From Chelonoidis abingdonii (taxonomy: Eukaryota; Chordata; Testudines; Testudinidae), in contig NC_133770.1 of assembly GCF_003597395.2 (NCBI RefSeq), positions 33,305,819 to 33,369,818 of the forward strand: a stretch of DNA of 64,000 bases, written 5' to 3'. The notes below the pieces were generated by a model, which made no database searches, was not told the origin of the DNA, and worked only from the letters and a program-made list of their open reading frames with translations. The first letter of the stretch is position 1. Each line of letters begins with the position of its first letter. Shown here piece by piece: positions 12,192 to 23,209 of the stretch. The translations under genes and the position numbers were made by a program.

Positions 12192-12418
12192 CAGGGCTGG
12201 CTCCAGGGGTTTTGCCGCCCCAAGCAGCCAAAATAAATAAATAAATAGATAAAGACCCGCTATTGCGATATGCGGCAATTCAGCGGGAGGTCCTTCGCTC
12301 CGACAGGGAGCGAGGGACCATCCATCCAATTGCCACCAAATAGCTGGACCTGCCGCCCCTCTCCAGAGTGGCCGCCCCAAGCGCCTGCTTGCTAAGCTGG
12401 TGCCTGGAGCCAGCCCTG
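12192..12418. mobile_element. hAT-like MITE with perfect 8-bp target duplication
   Basis: The terminal inverted repeats are CAGGGCTGGCTCCAGG (12192) and CCTGGAGCCAGCCCTG (ending 12418). Both flanks read ctcccaag (12184-12191 and 12419-12426), an exact 8-bp duplication diagnostic of hAT-type insertion. The interior contains a (AATA)n stretch and GC-rich sequence without a transposase. Same family as 12571-12812 and 40239-40500. Confidence 0.92.
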
Positions 12419-12570
12419 CTCCCAAGTTCAAGTTCTTTAATCTCTTTTTTTTTTTTTTACCTCTCATCTAGTCTCCTCTCCCTCTGCTCAGCTCAAGCCA
12501 CTCACTCCACTGCTTCCTTTGTCCCCCTCTTTCCCCCCCCCCCGTACCTACCTCTGTTCTTTCTTTTAGC

Positions 12571-12812
12571 CAGGGCCGGCTCCAGGCACCAGCCCAGCAA
12601 GCAGGTGCTTGGGGTGGCCAACGGAGAGGGGTGTCACATCCGGCTCTTCGGCGGTGGGTCCCTCACTCCCTCTCAGAGTGAGGGACCCACCACCAAATTG
12701 CCGCCAAAGACTGAAGCGGCGGCAGTAGTGCCACAGATTGCAATCGTGGCTTTTTATTTTTTCCCTCTTCTTTTTGCTGCTTAGGGTGGCAAAAACCCTG
12801 GCACCGGCCCTG
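12571..12812. mobile_element. Second copy of the same hAT-like MITE, opposite orientation
   Basis: Ends CAGGGCCGGCTCCAGGCACC and GGCACCGGCCCTG, flanked by exact 8-bp duplications cttttagc (12563-12570 and 12813-12820). Its internal order is inverted relative to the copy 152 bp upstream. The overlapping frames of 90-138 codons arise from the element and are not genes. Confidence 0.92.
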
Positions 12813-12820
12813 CTTTTAGC

Positions 12821-13225
12821 AGCCTGGAAACCCTTTCCTGACAATACCCTTTCCCCACCATCCTCAACTCCACCTTCCTTTAAATCCCTTCCCAACACTC
12901 ACTGCAGAGAGATTCATAAATTATTCAAAATGAAAAAGCCTCAAAATGCATTCATTGACCCAACAACAAGGGGAGATTACTATCTTTTTACTCATCTTCC
13001 CATACCCTGACCTATTCTTGACTTAATTTAAGTTGTCAGCTCTTCAGGGCAGGAACTCTGTGTCTGACTCTTTTCATAAAGAGCTATGCATATCTATAGA
13101 ACTATCAGAGTTAGCATAGGAGTTGGTTTCTTAAACACTTTTTCCAAATTAATTAATTATACATTTTAAGCTAGTACTTTAGGACTCTAGTACACAGTTA
13201 TACTAATTTGAGTGCAACTATTACT
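12821..13225. other. No gene; possible MIR-tail remnant
   Basis: Unrecognised apart from 13031-13095, where 'gctcttcagggcaggaactctgtgtctgact' spacing resembles a MIR/L2 3' region. Too decayed to be sure. Confidence 0.3.
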
Positions 13226-13320
13226 GTGAAAGCAGCAGAGAATCCTGTGGCACCTTATAGACTAACAGACGTTTTGGAGCATGAGCTTTCGTGGGTGAAT
13301 ACCCACTTCGTCAGATTACT
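13226..13320 (-). mobile_element. Penelope-like fragment with intact-looking hammerhead core
   Basis: It holds TGTGGCACCTTATAGACTAAC plus the ribozyme-like segment at its right side. It is nearly identical over its length to each arm of the inverted dimer at 58020-58228. No coding remnant is seen; the copy is 5'/3' truncated without a visible duplication. Confidence 0.65.
13277..13314 (-). ncRNA. Hammerhead-ribozyme-like motif
   Basis: On the minus strand: core CTGACGA (13314-13308), one extra A (13307), stem II GTGGGT (13306-13301) paired with ACCCAC (13296-13291) around an ATTC loop, GAAA (13290-13287), a short stem III AGC/GCT around TCAT, then T13278-C13277 as the expected UH cleavage site. 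All invariant hammerhead positions except the spacing at the extra A are present. Pairing for stem I is not evident in this fragment. Hammerheads in Penelope-like elements are established knowledge; activity here is untested. Confidence 0.6.
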
Positions 13321-13873
13321 GTGTTTTGTGCAACCGGCAGATCAAGATTTTTGCTTTAATTTTCAAGACAAAAATAAATCTGAATACTTGTGCTCTGATG
13401 TTAAACCTGACAAAATAGTTTCATTTTTAAGTCCACTAGCAATTTGAGGGAAATGTATTTCAGCTATTTGGAAATATATAAAAAAACAGATCCTTAAATA
13501 TACTACATTAAATTGAAAACTTCAAATAAAATTTCAATTTGCTTTTTCAAAGCAGTGCACTATTATTAAACCAAAGAAATCCTCCTATTACTGTAACCTA
13601 GGTAGTACTGTCATTGCTGAATATAGTCATTAAAACAAGAATTGGCTACAGTCAACTGGAACTGGTAATGGACACAGGACCAAAAAAAATTAGCTGAAAG
13701 TTTCTTCTCACGGTAATTAGGTCCATGTCAATGGGTACTTCAACCTGCTTGCAGGTTTGTGGAGGAATCAGATATCTCAGCAACTGGTAGTAAGTGGAAT
13801 GTCCCACCTACTGAAGTTCCTTTCAGTTGAGAAAAAATTCCACAGCCAGGATAATTCAAATCTACTTTCCTAC
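13321..13873. other. No recognised feature
   Basis: AT-rich sequence with no credible ORF or repeat. Confidence 0.35.
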
Positions 13874-14147
13874 AGGAATGTCTACACTGAAATTAAAAAC
13901 CCATGGCTGGCCAGTGTCAGCTGACTCAGGCTCACAGGGCTCAGGCTAAGAAGACTGTTTAATTGTGGTGTAGACATTTGGGCTTGGCTGGAGTCCAGGC
14001 TGGAGGACCCTGTGAGGTGGGAGGGTCCCACAGCTAGGGCAGTCTGAGCCCAATTGTGTACACCACAATTAAACGGCCCCTTAGCTCGAGCCCAAGTCAG
14101 CTGGGATGAGCTAGCCGTGGGTGTCTAATTGCAGTGTAAACATACCC
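13874..14147. mobile_element. Palindromic Harbinger-like MITE
   Basis: The left terminus AGGAATGTCTACACT and right terminus AGTGTAAACATACCC are inverted repeats. The interior mirrors itself (for example the CCATGGCTGGCC / GCTAGCCGTGG and TTTAATTGTGGTGTAGAC / GTACACCACAATTAAAC pairs). Same family as 43670-43955, which has clear TNA duplications. No transposase. Confidence 0.75.
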
Positions 14148-14689
14148 ATAATTACAGATTGTTAAATATACTTTGAAGAAAAAGGCACAATTTTTCCTAG
14201 CGCAGAGGGTAGGAAAGTCCTCTTAATGAAATAAACCCTTTGGATGTCAATTTCTATCACTATTCCAGATCATCTACTTGTCTGCAGGGTGGGCTGGATC
14301 TTTTCTCTTATTATTTGAAAAAAGAAATTGTTCAGGTGTGCACAGCTAAATTCTCCTGTTTTTCATTGTGCTAAAGTTCACAGACCAGTTGCAAAGGAAT
14401 TTTTGCAGCAGTCTCTCTCCTGATTGGAAAGCACGATCATCCTTTAAATATGGATATCAAAAATGAAGTAGGTTATATAATGTCCCTGTTCTCTGGGTTT
14501 AAGACATGCTGAAGTCTTCTGCCAAAACAGGCATTGGCTGAAGATGAGATAACTAAAATATAGAATTTGATGAATTTACATATTGGTGTCAAATTTTATC
14601 AGATCTCAATACAGGAGACAAGATTTCTCTACCCTGAAATTATCAGTTTTCCCAAACATCAAAGTCTAGTTTTTAACATAAGAAAAAAC

Positions 14690-16281
14690 TAGGGCTGTCA
14701 AGCGATTAAAAAAATTAATTGTGATTAATCATGTGATTAATTGCACTGTTAAACAATAACAGAATACCATTTATTTAAATATTTTGTATGTTTTCTACAT
14801 TTTAAAATATATTTATTTCAGTTACAACCCAGAATACAAAGTGTACAGTGCTCACTTTATATTTAGTTTTTATTATAAGTATTTGCACTGTAAATGACAG
14901 TACTGTAGTGTAATCACTTTATGATGAAAGTTGAACTTATAAATGTAAAATTATGTAAAAAAAATGCATTCAAAAAATAAACCAATGTAACATTTTAGAG
15001 CCTGCAAGTCCACTCAGTTCTACTTCTTGTTCAGCCAGTCACTCAGACAAACAAGTTTATTTATTTTTTTGCAGGAGATAATGCTGCCCGCTTCTTGTTT
15101 ACAATATCACCTGAAAGTGAGAACAAGTGTTCTCACCACACTGTTGTAGCCGGCTTTGCAAGATATTTACGTGCCAGATGCACTAAAGATTCATGTGTCC
15201 CTTCATGATTCAACCACCATTCCAGGGGACATGCTGATGACAGGTTCTTCTCGATAATGATCCAAAGCAGTCCTGACTGACACATATTCATTTTCATTAT
15301 CCAAGTCAGATGCCACCAGCGGAAGGATGATTTTCATTTTTGGTGATTTGGGTTCTGTAGTTTCCACATTGGAGTGTTGCTCTTTTAAGACTTCTGAACA
15401 CATGCACCACACCTTGTCCCTCTCAGATATTGGAAGGCACTTCAGATTCTTTAGCCTTGGGTCGAGTGCTATAGCTACCTTTAGAAATCTCACAATGGTA
15501 CCTTGTGTTTTGTCAAATCTGCAGTGAAAGTGTTCTTAAAATGCACAATGTGCTGAGTCATCATCCGAGATTGCTATAACATCAAATATATGGCAGAAAC
15601 TGGGTAAAACAGAACAGGTGACATACGATTCTCCCCCAAGGAGTTCTCTCACAAATTTAATTAAGACATTTTTTTAACGAGCATCATCAGCATGGAAACA
15701 TGACTGCTGGAATGGTGGCCAAAGCATGAAGGGGCATAAAAATGTTTAACATATCTAACACATAAATACCTTGCAATTCCAGCTACAAAAGTGCAATGCA
15801 AATGCCAGTTCTCACTTTCTGGTGACACTGTACATAAGAAAAGGGCAGCATTATCTCCTCTAAATGCAAACAAACTTGTTTGTCTTAGCAACTGGCTGAA
15901 CAAGAAGTAGGACTGAGTCGATTTGCAGGCTCTAAAATTTTACATTGTTTTATCTTTAAGTGCAGGTATGTAACAAAAAAAAAAATCTACATTTGTAAGT
16001 TGCATTTTCATTACAAAGAGATTTCACTATAGTACTTGCATGAGATCAATTGAAAGAATATTTCTTTTGTTTACAAATATTTGCAATGTAAAAATGATAA
16101 TCAAAAATAATATACACTTTAATTTCAACTACACAAAATACAATATACATGAAAATGTAGAAAAACGTCCAAAATCTTCAATAAATTTCAATTGGTGTTC
16201 TATTGCTTAACAGTGCAATCAATCACAATTAATTTTTTTTAGTTAATTGCGTGAGTTAACTGCACTGAATCGACAGCCCTA
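14690..16281. mobile_element. 1.6-kb hAT-type element with very long inverted arms
   Basis: The ends are TAGGGCTGTC and GACAGCCCTA, flanked by an exact 8-bp duplication gaaaaaac (14682-14689 and 16282-16289). Inverted similarity extends inward for roughly 550-600 bp: the segment around 14998-15058 (gcctgcaagtccactcag...) is mirrored at about 15880-15945 (gactgagtcgatttgcaggc). The centre holds a remnant hAT transposase segment on the minus strand. It looks like a deletion derivative in which one half was duplicated in inverse orientation. Confidence 0.9.
15203..15493 (-). pseudogene. hAT transposase remnant
   Basis: A 96-residue open segment contains ALDPRLKNLKCLP followed by ISERDKVW and an LKEQHS motif. 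This resembles the C-terminal part of hAT transposases, where an ALDPRFK-type motif is common. Only this piece survives; the BED zinc finger, the catalytic DDE residues and the dimerisation region are missing or unreadable. It lies in the centre of the element at 14690-16281 between the inverted arms. It cannot encode an active transposase. Family assignment is by motif recognition only. Confidence 0.7.
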
Positions 16282-16639
16282 GAAAAAACATCAATTTATT
16301 TTGGAAATGAATACTATGACAATAGCGAGAACTTCCACTGGTCTCTATTAAAAATACAATACTGGGTCTCATCTGAGAGCCTCCCCCGCATTCCAAACTC
16401 ATCCGAATAGAGACGGTAGCTATCGGGAGATCATTTTAATGGACAGGAAATATTAATGACATCTCTTGCAGAGAGGTCAATCTGGATAGTGCTGCAAGAA
16501 GCAGAATGACGTTCCAAGATTGGGCTCTATGACCTTATGCTGCTGGAATAAGGGTTCTTACCTTAAGGAAGCATTTAGCGTTGGGATTGTACAATAATCT
16601 GTCTTTTCTTAAACATTATCAGTAACGTTTTAGACACAA
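16282..16639. other. No recognised feature
   Basis: Short unrecognised interval between the hAT element and the LINE fragment. Confidence 0.3.
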
Positions 16640-17060
16640 AATCCCAGAAGTTAATGGATAAATATCACGAGCAGTATAATAGCAAGGCCCACCAGGAGGT
16701 CAAACGCCTTATGAGAGCAGACAAATGACATTATATTGATAATCTGGCAACACAAGCAGAGGATGCTGCTGCTTGTGGTGAACAAGGAACTGTCTACAAA
16801 ATGACACAGCTTATCAGTGGTAAACCGCAGACACTAACAAGGCCACCTACTAACAGAAAGAACAAGAAATGTGATGGATAGAGCATTTTGAGAAAGATCA
16901 AAAACAATATGGTGCAGAGCTTTGGAAGCTGAGCTGAAAAACTTGGAGCACAGCTGGGGAACCACTGAAAGACTTTCCAAAAACAGAGAGAAGTGGAGGA
17001 GCTTCATTGCTGCCCTAAACACCAGAGGTGTAATGGGAACATGATGATAATGACATAGTC
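16640..17060 (+). mobile_element. Internally deleted RTE-like LINE fragment
   Basis: Translation of 16640-16850 gives an endonuclease-RT linker with VKRLMRADK, an internal stop, then YIDNLATQAEDAA and TVYKMTQLISGK, typical of RTE-like/CFDP2-like retroelement polyproteins. Immediately downstream (about 16920-17043) comes a C-terminal segment AELKNLEHSWGTTERL...EKWRSFIAAL ending at a stop, matching the far C-terminus of the same kind of polyprotein. The entire reverse transcriptase that should lie between is missing. The 3' end reads ATGATGATAATGACAT, like the short ATG-rich tails of RTE elements. Clade assignment is tentative. Confidence 0.65.
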
Positions 17061-19529
17061 TTGACTTTTTCTTGGAGAGACATATATCCACATCAAGATT
17101 CTCTTGGGGGAACTCAAGGCTCTGTCTCATTTGTTTTGGATGGCAGTTATTGTACTGGTTGGTGCAAAGCCCATAGTGTATGTTCCATTTGTTGATTTCT
17201 CTTTAGGGGTCTATGAGAACGATCACTTCACCCAAATCAAACATGTCTGGTCCCAGATGGAGGACTGGTTTTGCAATAGCAAAACACCTGAGAGACAGAG
17301 ACATTGGAAAGGTTAATCAGGCTTGTGAGCCACAGCCTCTTCAGACCAGAAAGACAAACAGTATAACCGCAGCTCTCACCCTCCTACCTTTTTTGTGGTC
17401 CTGGAGAACAACGGAAACGGTGGGAAAGCATATGGCAGAGACATTGCTCAGCTTTGCAAGATGTCATTCCCCACATGGAGAGAACACCAGCCCACTAAAC
17501 TGCATTACAATGAGTGAGGATATGATCAGGTGCAGGTTCCTCTCTGTTTAATCCAGCTTCTCCAATGGAAGTCTTGGAGTTCATCTCCCTTGACAGGCAG
17601 CACACAGAGAGATTGGAAACTTTGGTTTGCCAAGATAAACAAGTTCTTTCTAGTTTATTTATGCAATCCTGACTGGATTTAGGTGTTACAGTTATTTAGC
17701 TGTTATGATCTAGTGACAATTCCAGATATGTCTTGTTACAATAGAAAGAGGAAAACATACAGACTATGGACAAAAACATCATTGGCCTGGATGTCACAAA
17801 TAAAGACCATGAATGTTCCCGCCTGACAACAGCCAGCCTCAGTCCTTTACTATGCAGCACCTGACAGCTTGTTCTGAGAAATGTTTAAAAATGATAATTA
17901 GCTAAGAGCAAGTTAAAGCAAGCGGCCCCCTGCTATCAAAGTCGCTCCACCCTGCAGTAAAGTTTTCAATTGAACTTGCTACACAAATGGGTTCTGTCTG
18001 CCTTTAAATACAAGATATACATAAAACACTCATCCAAACCACAAGCAGCAGCTCTACCTAATCCATCGGAAAATGTTGACAAAGCTGCTTTATTCCTAAC
18101 CATCTGATCCTAATAGTAGCACCAGTGAAACAAAAAAACATTTGGACAAACCTTCAGAGTTATTTGGTCTCGCATTTTATTTAAGGTAGAAGAAGACTAC
18201 CAGTTAAGAGTAGGCATCCCTCAATGAAATGGGAAAGAAAGGAAGATAGATTAATAATATGATTTCAAGAGGTGTCTCCTCCTCAAACCACAGAGGTTTT
18301 TTAAATTAGTTTTCTATACAGGCCACTAAAATATACCCATAGCAAAAATAAGTGGTGTTGAATATATTTTAGTTAAGTAACTCTGAACCTTTCCATTTTA
18401 TACCTAAAACCAAACGTCTAAGATGTTTTATGTGCAAATCATTCACTCTAACATACCACAGATACATTTTCTTCTAAGAGCTTGGTTTATTTACATAAAA
18501 AAAATTAACACAAATACAGATTGTTTCTTTAGTAACCAACCCATTAGGAATAACACAGCTAGTTACAATTACTAGTATTTAACAAAAAGTAAAAAAAAAT
18601 ATATCATCTTCTCTAGTACTTACACAAAAGCAACACATGTTGCTACAGTTGCCTGTTCTAGGCAGCTGGCAAGCTCAGAGATAGAAACGTGGAACAGCTG
18701 GGGAATGCAAGACACTTTTGAACAGGCTGCATGATCCACAATAATGGTACATGTTTATAGACAACACAATGGCAGCAATAGCCAAATGCAGGTCTAGCAC
18801 ATGCACTACAGCTGCTCCTTTCTTCATAGACAAAGCACAGCAAGTGGATACAAATGGAGTTCGCATTTACAAAATATGACTTTCACCCTAAAAGCAGCAG
18901 TTTGATCACCAAAATAGACAGCCTATTTTCCAATTGGACAAAAAGGTACAAGATTCTAAATCACAAGTTAACCTCAAAAACAGATAGTCCCTTGTGTCAC
19001 TAAAAATGTTCTGAATTAATGTTTGCTTTCCACCAGTGGTTGCCAAAACAAGTTTGTTCAGTTCTACAATACTGTGTAAGTTACCATCTGCAATACACAA
19101 AGGTTCCTTCTTACTACTGTAGTCTGAGGTAGTATGAAGAAAGGAAAGAAAACCAAGTACGTAAACTTTCCAAGATGGAGCCTGTCTGCATAAAAAGTTA
19201 GCTAGTTTACAAAGAAATCTAGCATTTTGGAAGATTACTTTTTTGAGAAGAGGCCATCTCATGTGACCTACTTTTGTGAAAATACAAGCTTACTTCCTAA
19301 ACAGCAAGACAATACTCTCCCCTCAGTTTGCATTTTACACGTGAGGGTGTCATCATTTGCTAGTTGTTATGCAATCACTGGTAATATATTGCAAGCAGTG
19401 TTTAGCTATGTCCTAATGTAATGCAATGGTTACAAATTCCAGATACCGTACTTAAATAAGGACTTGCGCTAAAGTTTTGTCTCCCTGGTCCAAGTGATCT
19501 TTTGACTTCCAAGTCATGAACTCTTATTA
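17061..19529. other. Long unrecognised interval
   Basis: About 2.5 kb without a familiar repeat. Open frames of 60-118 codons (for example 17213-17551 plus and 18906-19262 minus) lack recognisable domains and splice context. No RNA gene seen. Confidence 0.4.
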
Positions 19530-20032
19530 GGGTTGGTCTGTATATTACAAAGTTAAGCTGACCTAACTACATTGCTCAGGACCGTGAAAAATGTCATACC
19601 TTGTGTGATATAATTAAGCAGCTCTACCACCGGCATAGACATCACTAGAATAATGGAAGAATTCTTCTGTCGACCTAGCTACTGCCTCTCGGAGAGATGG
19701 ATTTACTACAGAGACAGATGAACCTCTTCCATCATGGCAAGGGCCTGTCTACACTTAAAATGCTGCAGTGACACAGCTGCACTGCCGCAGCTACCCCGCT
19801 GTAATGCTTCGGGGGAGACACTACGTACACCATTGCAAGGGGTTCTCCCGTTGGCATAAGTACTCCACCTCCACAAGAGCAGTAGCTAGGTTGACAGGAG
19901 AATTGTCCCATCAACCTAGCGCTGTCTACAACAGGGGTTAGGTCGGTTTAACTGTGTTGCTCATGAGGTGTGGCTTTTTCACATCCCAAGCAATGTAGTT
20001 TAGTAACCTAATTTCCTAGTTTAAGCCAGGCC
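19530..20032. mobile_element. Harbinger-like MITEs, two abutting or nested
   Basis: The left end GGGTTGGTCTGTATATT is preceded by tta and the right end TTTAAGCCAGGCC is followed by tga, near-TNA duplications. A second internal terminus GGGCCTGTCTACACTT starts near 19741. Mirrored features include the 'gaaaaatgtcatacc' and 'aggtgtggctttttcaca' segments and two 'gtcgacctagctactg' / 'cagtagctaggttgac' blocks. Either one insertion lies inside another, or a single 500-bp element has duplicated ends. Confidence 0.6.
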
Positions 20033-20272
20033 TGAGTATCTAGAAACCCTACATAAGAATAGCCATACTGGATCAGACCAAAGGTCCATCTAGCCCAGTA
20101 TCCTGTCTTCCGACAGTGGCTAATGCCAGGTGCCCCAGGAGGAATTAACAAAACAGATAATTATCAAGTGATCCATCCCCTGTCATGCATTCCCAGCTTC
20201 AGGCAAACAGAGGCTAGGGAGACCATTCCTGCCCATCCTGGCTAATAGCTATTGATGGGCCTATCCTCCATG

Positions 20273-20972
20273 TGTACAGGGAGATTTTGGCAAATCAGTA
20301 AAGGGTCTGAAATCACTATTGCTTATTGCTAAAAGCAACCAAGTCAGCAGGCTTAGCTTGACCAAGGCAGGAGGGGAGGGGGTTTTGGGTGCCATAGAAA
20401 GGGCAGCTTGACCCCGCATCCTTCCTAATAAGAATTGTGTTGAAGTTGCTGATACATGCATTTTAGAAGAGCAGGATATGCCCTCAGGAATAAATCTGTT
20501 AGAGCCTCAAGGCTGCAAACTCTGGTTAATCAATAATCAGAAGGAAACCTCTTCACTGACCATTGAAACTGCTTGCTTGATCAGTTTTCTTTAAGGGACA
20601 TGTAACTGTGTTACTAACGTATAAAATAAGGAGGAAAAGTTTGAGGTAATAAGACTCTTTGGGACTGGTCTCTTCCTCTAGATGCATCTTGTGTTCTCCA
20701 CCGTCAGACGGGCTGCTGCTGTGCCACTCGAGAGCCACACTCAGCTTCAGTAATTATTAAGGGTTGGGGGTGTTTTACTAACCTGTTGTGGATGTCTGTA
20801 AGTGTTTGACACTAAGTAAAGTTTAGCTTTAAGTGAAAGCACTTGTGTTGTCCTGTTTGTGCCAGCCATCTGTCGGTCAGACAGCCGTGTCTCCCTTGAT
20901 TTATTTCCTGACACCACCTTGCACAGAGTAAAAGTTACCAAGAGCTTTGGGTTGAAAGAACCCTGGGTAACA
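20273..20972. mobile_element. Solo LTR nested in CR1
   Basis: This 700-bp block begins TGTACAGGGAGATT and ends CCTGGGTAACA. It is flanked by exact 4-bp duplications catg (20269-20272 and 20973-20976). The CR1 3' UTR continues without loss when the block is removed. An ATAAAATAAGG stretch near 20622 and an AATAAA near 20491 are possible TATA or polyadenylation elements. It carries no internal viral genes. Confidence 0.82.
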
Positions 20973-21135
20973 CATGAACTTATCTAGTTCTTTTTTGAAC
21001 CCTGGTATAGTCTTGGCCTTCACATCTGGCAAGGAATTCCACAGGTTGACTGTATATTGTGTGAAAAAATACTTTCTTTTGTTTGTTTTAAACCTGCAGC
21101 CTATTAATTTCATTTGGTGACCCCTAATTCTTGTG

Positions 21136-22289
21136 TTATGAGAAAGTAAATAACACTTCCTTATTTATTTTCTCCACACCAGTCATGATTTTATAGACCT
21201 CTATCATATCCCCCCTTAGTTGTCTCTTTTCCAAGCTGAAAAGTCCCAGTCTTATTAATCTCTTCTCATATGGAAGCTGTTCCATGCCCCTAATCATTTT
21301 TGTTGCCCTTTTCTGAACCTTTTCCAATTCATATATATCTTTTTTGAGATAGGGCGACCACATCTGTACGCAGTATTTAAGATGCAGGCGTACCATGGAT
21401 TTATATAGAGGCAATGAGATATTTTCTGTCTTATTATCTATCCCTTAATGATTCCCAACATTGTTTGCTTTTTTGACTGCCACTGCACATTGAGTGAATG
21501 TTTTCAGAGAACTATCCACAATGACTCCAAGATCTCTTTCTTGAGTTGTAACAGCTAATTTAGACCCCATAGTTTTGTATGTATAGTTGGGATGTTTTCC
21601 AACGTGCATTACTTTGCATTTAACAACAACGAATACCATTTGCCATTTTGTTGCCCCGTCACCCAGTTTTGTGAGATCCTTTTGTAGCTCTTCGCAGTCA
21701 GCTTCGGACTTAACTATCTGGAGTCGTTTTGTATCATCTACATATTTTGCCATCTCATTGTTTACCACTTTTTCCAGATCATTTATTAATTATGTTGAAT
21801 AGGACTGGGCCCAGTACAGACCCCTGGAGGACACCACTATTTACTTCTCTCCATTCTGAAAACTGACCATTTATTCCTACCCTTTGTTTCCTATCTTTTA
21901 ACCAGTTATCAATCCATGACAGGACCTTCCCTCTTATCCCATGACAGCTTACTTTGCTTAAGAGCCTTTGGTGAGGCATCTTGCCAAAGACTTTCTGAAA
22001 ATCTAAGTACACAGTACCCACTGGATCACCTTTGTCCACATGCTTGTTGACCCACTCAAAGAATTCTAGCAGACTGGTGAGTCATGATTTTCCTTTATAA
22101 AAACCTCTTCCCCAACAAATTATGTTCATCTATGTGTCTGACAATTTTGTTCTTCACTATAGTTTCGTTCTTCACTATAGTTTCGTTCTTCACTATAGTT
22201 TCAACCAGTTTGCCCGGTACTGAAGTTAGGCTTACCAGCCTGTAATTGGCAGGATCACCTCTAGAACCCTCTTTAATAATTGGTATCAC
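21136..22289 (-). pseudogene. CR1 reverse transcriptase remnants
   Basis: Four open pieces in different frames cover the RT region. From N to C: a 'NYRLVSLTSVPGKLVE' segment (22095-22289); the palm/fingers segment with DKGDPVGTVYLDFQKVF, 'DRKQRVGING' and SGVLQGSVLGPVLFN (21779-22039); the catalytic region with KYVDDTKRL (21445-21768), where most non-LTR elements have FADDT; and the C-terminal thumb-like 'LHLKYCVQMWSPYL...LEKVQKRATKMIRGM' segment (21136-21414). Frameshifts separate all four. The YVDD variant keeps both aspartates. A 17-bp unit is triplicated inside the first piece. Confidence 0.9.
22148..22202. repeat. 17-bp tandem triplication inside CR1
   Basis: The unit GTTCTTCACTATAGTTT(C) occurs three times head to tail. 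On the minus strand it encodes a repeated NETIVK peptide, so the triplication kept the frame locally (17 bp plus one linking base, 18-bp period). It probably arose by replication slippage after the element died. Confidence 0.9.
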
Positions 22290-23209
22290 ATTAGCTATCC
22301 TCCAGTCATTTAATACAGAAGCTGATTTAAATGACAGGTTACAAACTACAGTTAGTAGTTCTGCAATTTCACATTTGAGCTCTTTCAGAACTCATGGGTG
22401 AACACCACCTCTGGTGACTTACTACTGTTTAGTTTATCAATTTGTTCCAAAACTTCCTCTGACGATACCTCAGTCTAGGACAGTTCTTCAGATTTGCCAC
22501 CTAAAAAGAAAGGCTCAGGTTTGGGAATCTCCCTCACATCCTAGCCATGAAGACCAATGCAAAGAATTCCTTTAGTTTCTCTGCAATGGCCTTATCGTCC
22601 TTGAGTGCTCCTTTAGCATCTCAAACATTGTTTAAACAGGTTTTCTGCTTCTAATGTACTTTTTAAAAATTGCTACTACTTTTTGAGTCTTTGGTTAGCT
22701 GTTCAAAATCTTTTTATACTTCATTTGCCAGCATTTATGCTCCTTTCTATTTTCCTCACTAGGATTTAACTTCCACTTTTTAAAGGATGCCTTTTTGTCT
22801 CTCACTGCTTCTTTTACTTTGTTGTTTAGCCATGGTGGCTCTCTTTTGGTTCTCTTACTATATTTTTTAATTTGGAGTACATTTAAGTTGATGAGGATAA
22901 GACAAGACTGAGTGGTGTTGACAAACTGATCGATGTATAGCAACATGAAGGAGACTTCCACTTCTTCCAGCTGTGCTGGAGACCAAAACACAAGCTAGGT
23001 AATGAAACTTCATAGCTTGGTTAAATGCACATAACTCAGAATTTATCATCTAATGGGAGTCACACAATCATCATTGGAGAAGGGAGGAGAAGAGACATTT
23101 CTGTACCATCTGCATGACAGCTATTGCAACCACATATAATATCTTTGCCAACCATATTGTACTAACTTTATATACCACTGTGAGCAAGGGACTGTATGCA
23201 ACTCCGGGG

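Larger units (their letters stand above)
20050..22892 (-). mobile_element. CR1 LINE, interrupted by a solo LTR
   Basis: On the minus strand this is a CR1 retrotransposon from the endonuclease-RT linker to the 3' end near 20050, where the complement of the CR1 3' UTR (acataagaatagccatactgg...) is clear. Coding pieces fall in several frames, so it is dead. The segment 20273-20972 is a later solo-LTR insertion; CR1 reads through on both sides of it. CR1 is the dominant LINE of turtles, crocodilians and birds. Confidence 0.93.

Noticed and set aside
14998..15945. CRISPR-like or other direct-repeat system
   Set aside because: The repeats are inverted arms of one hAT element. No regularly spaced direct repeats occur anywhere in the window.
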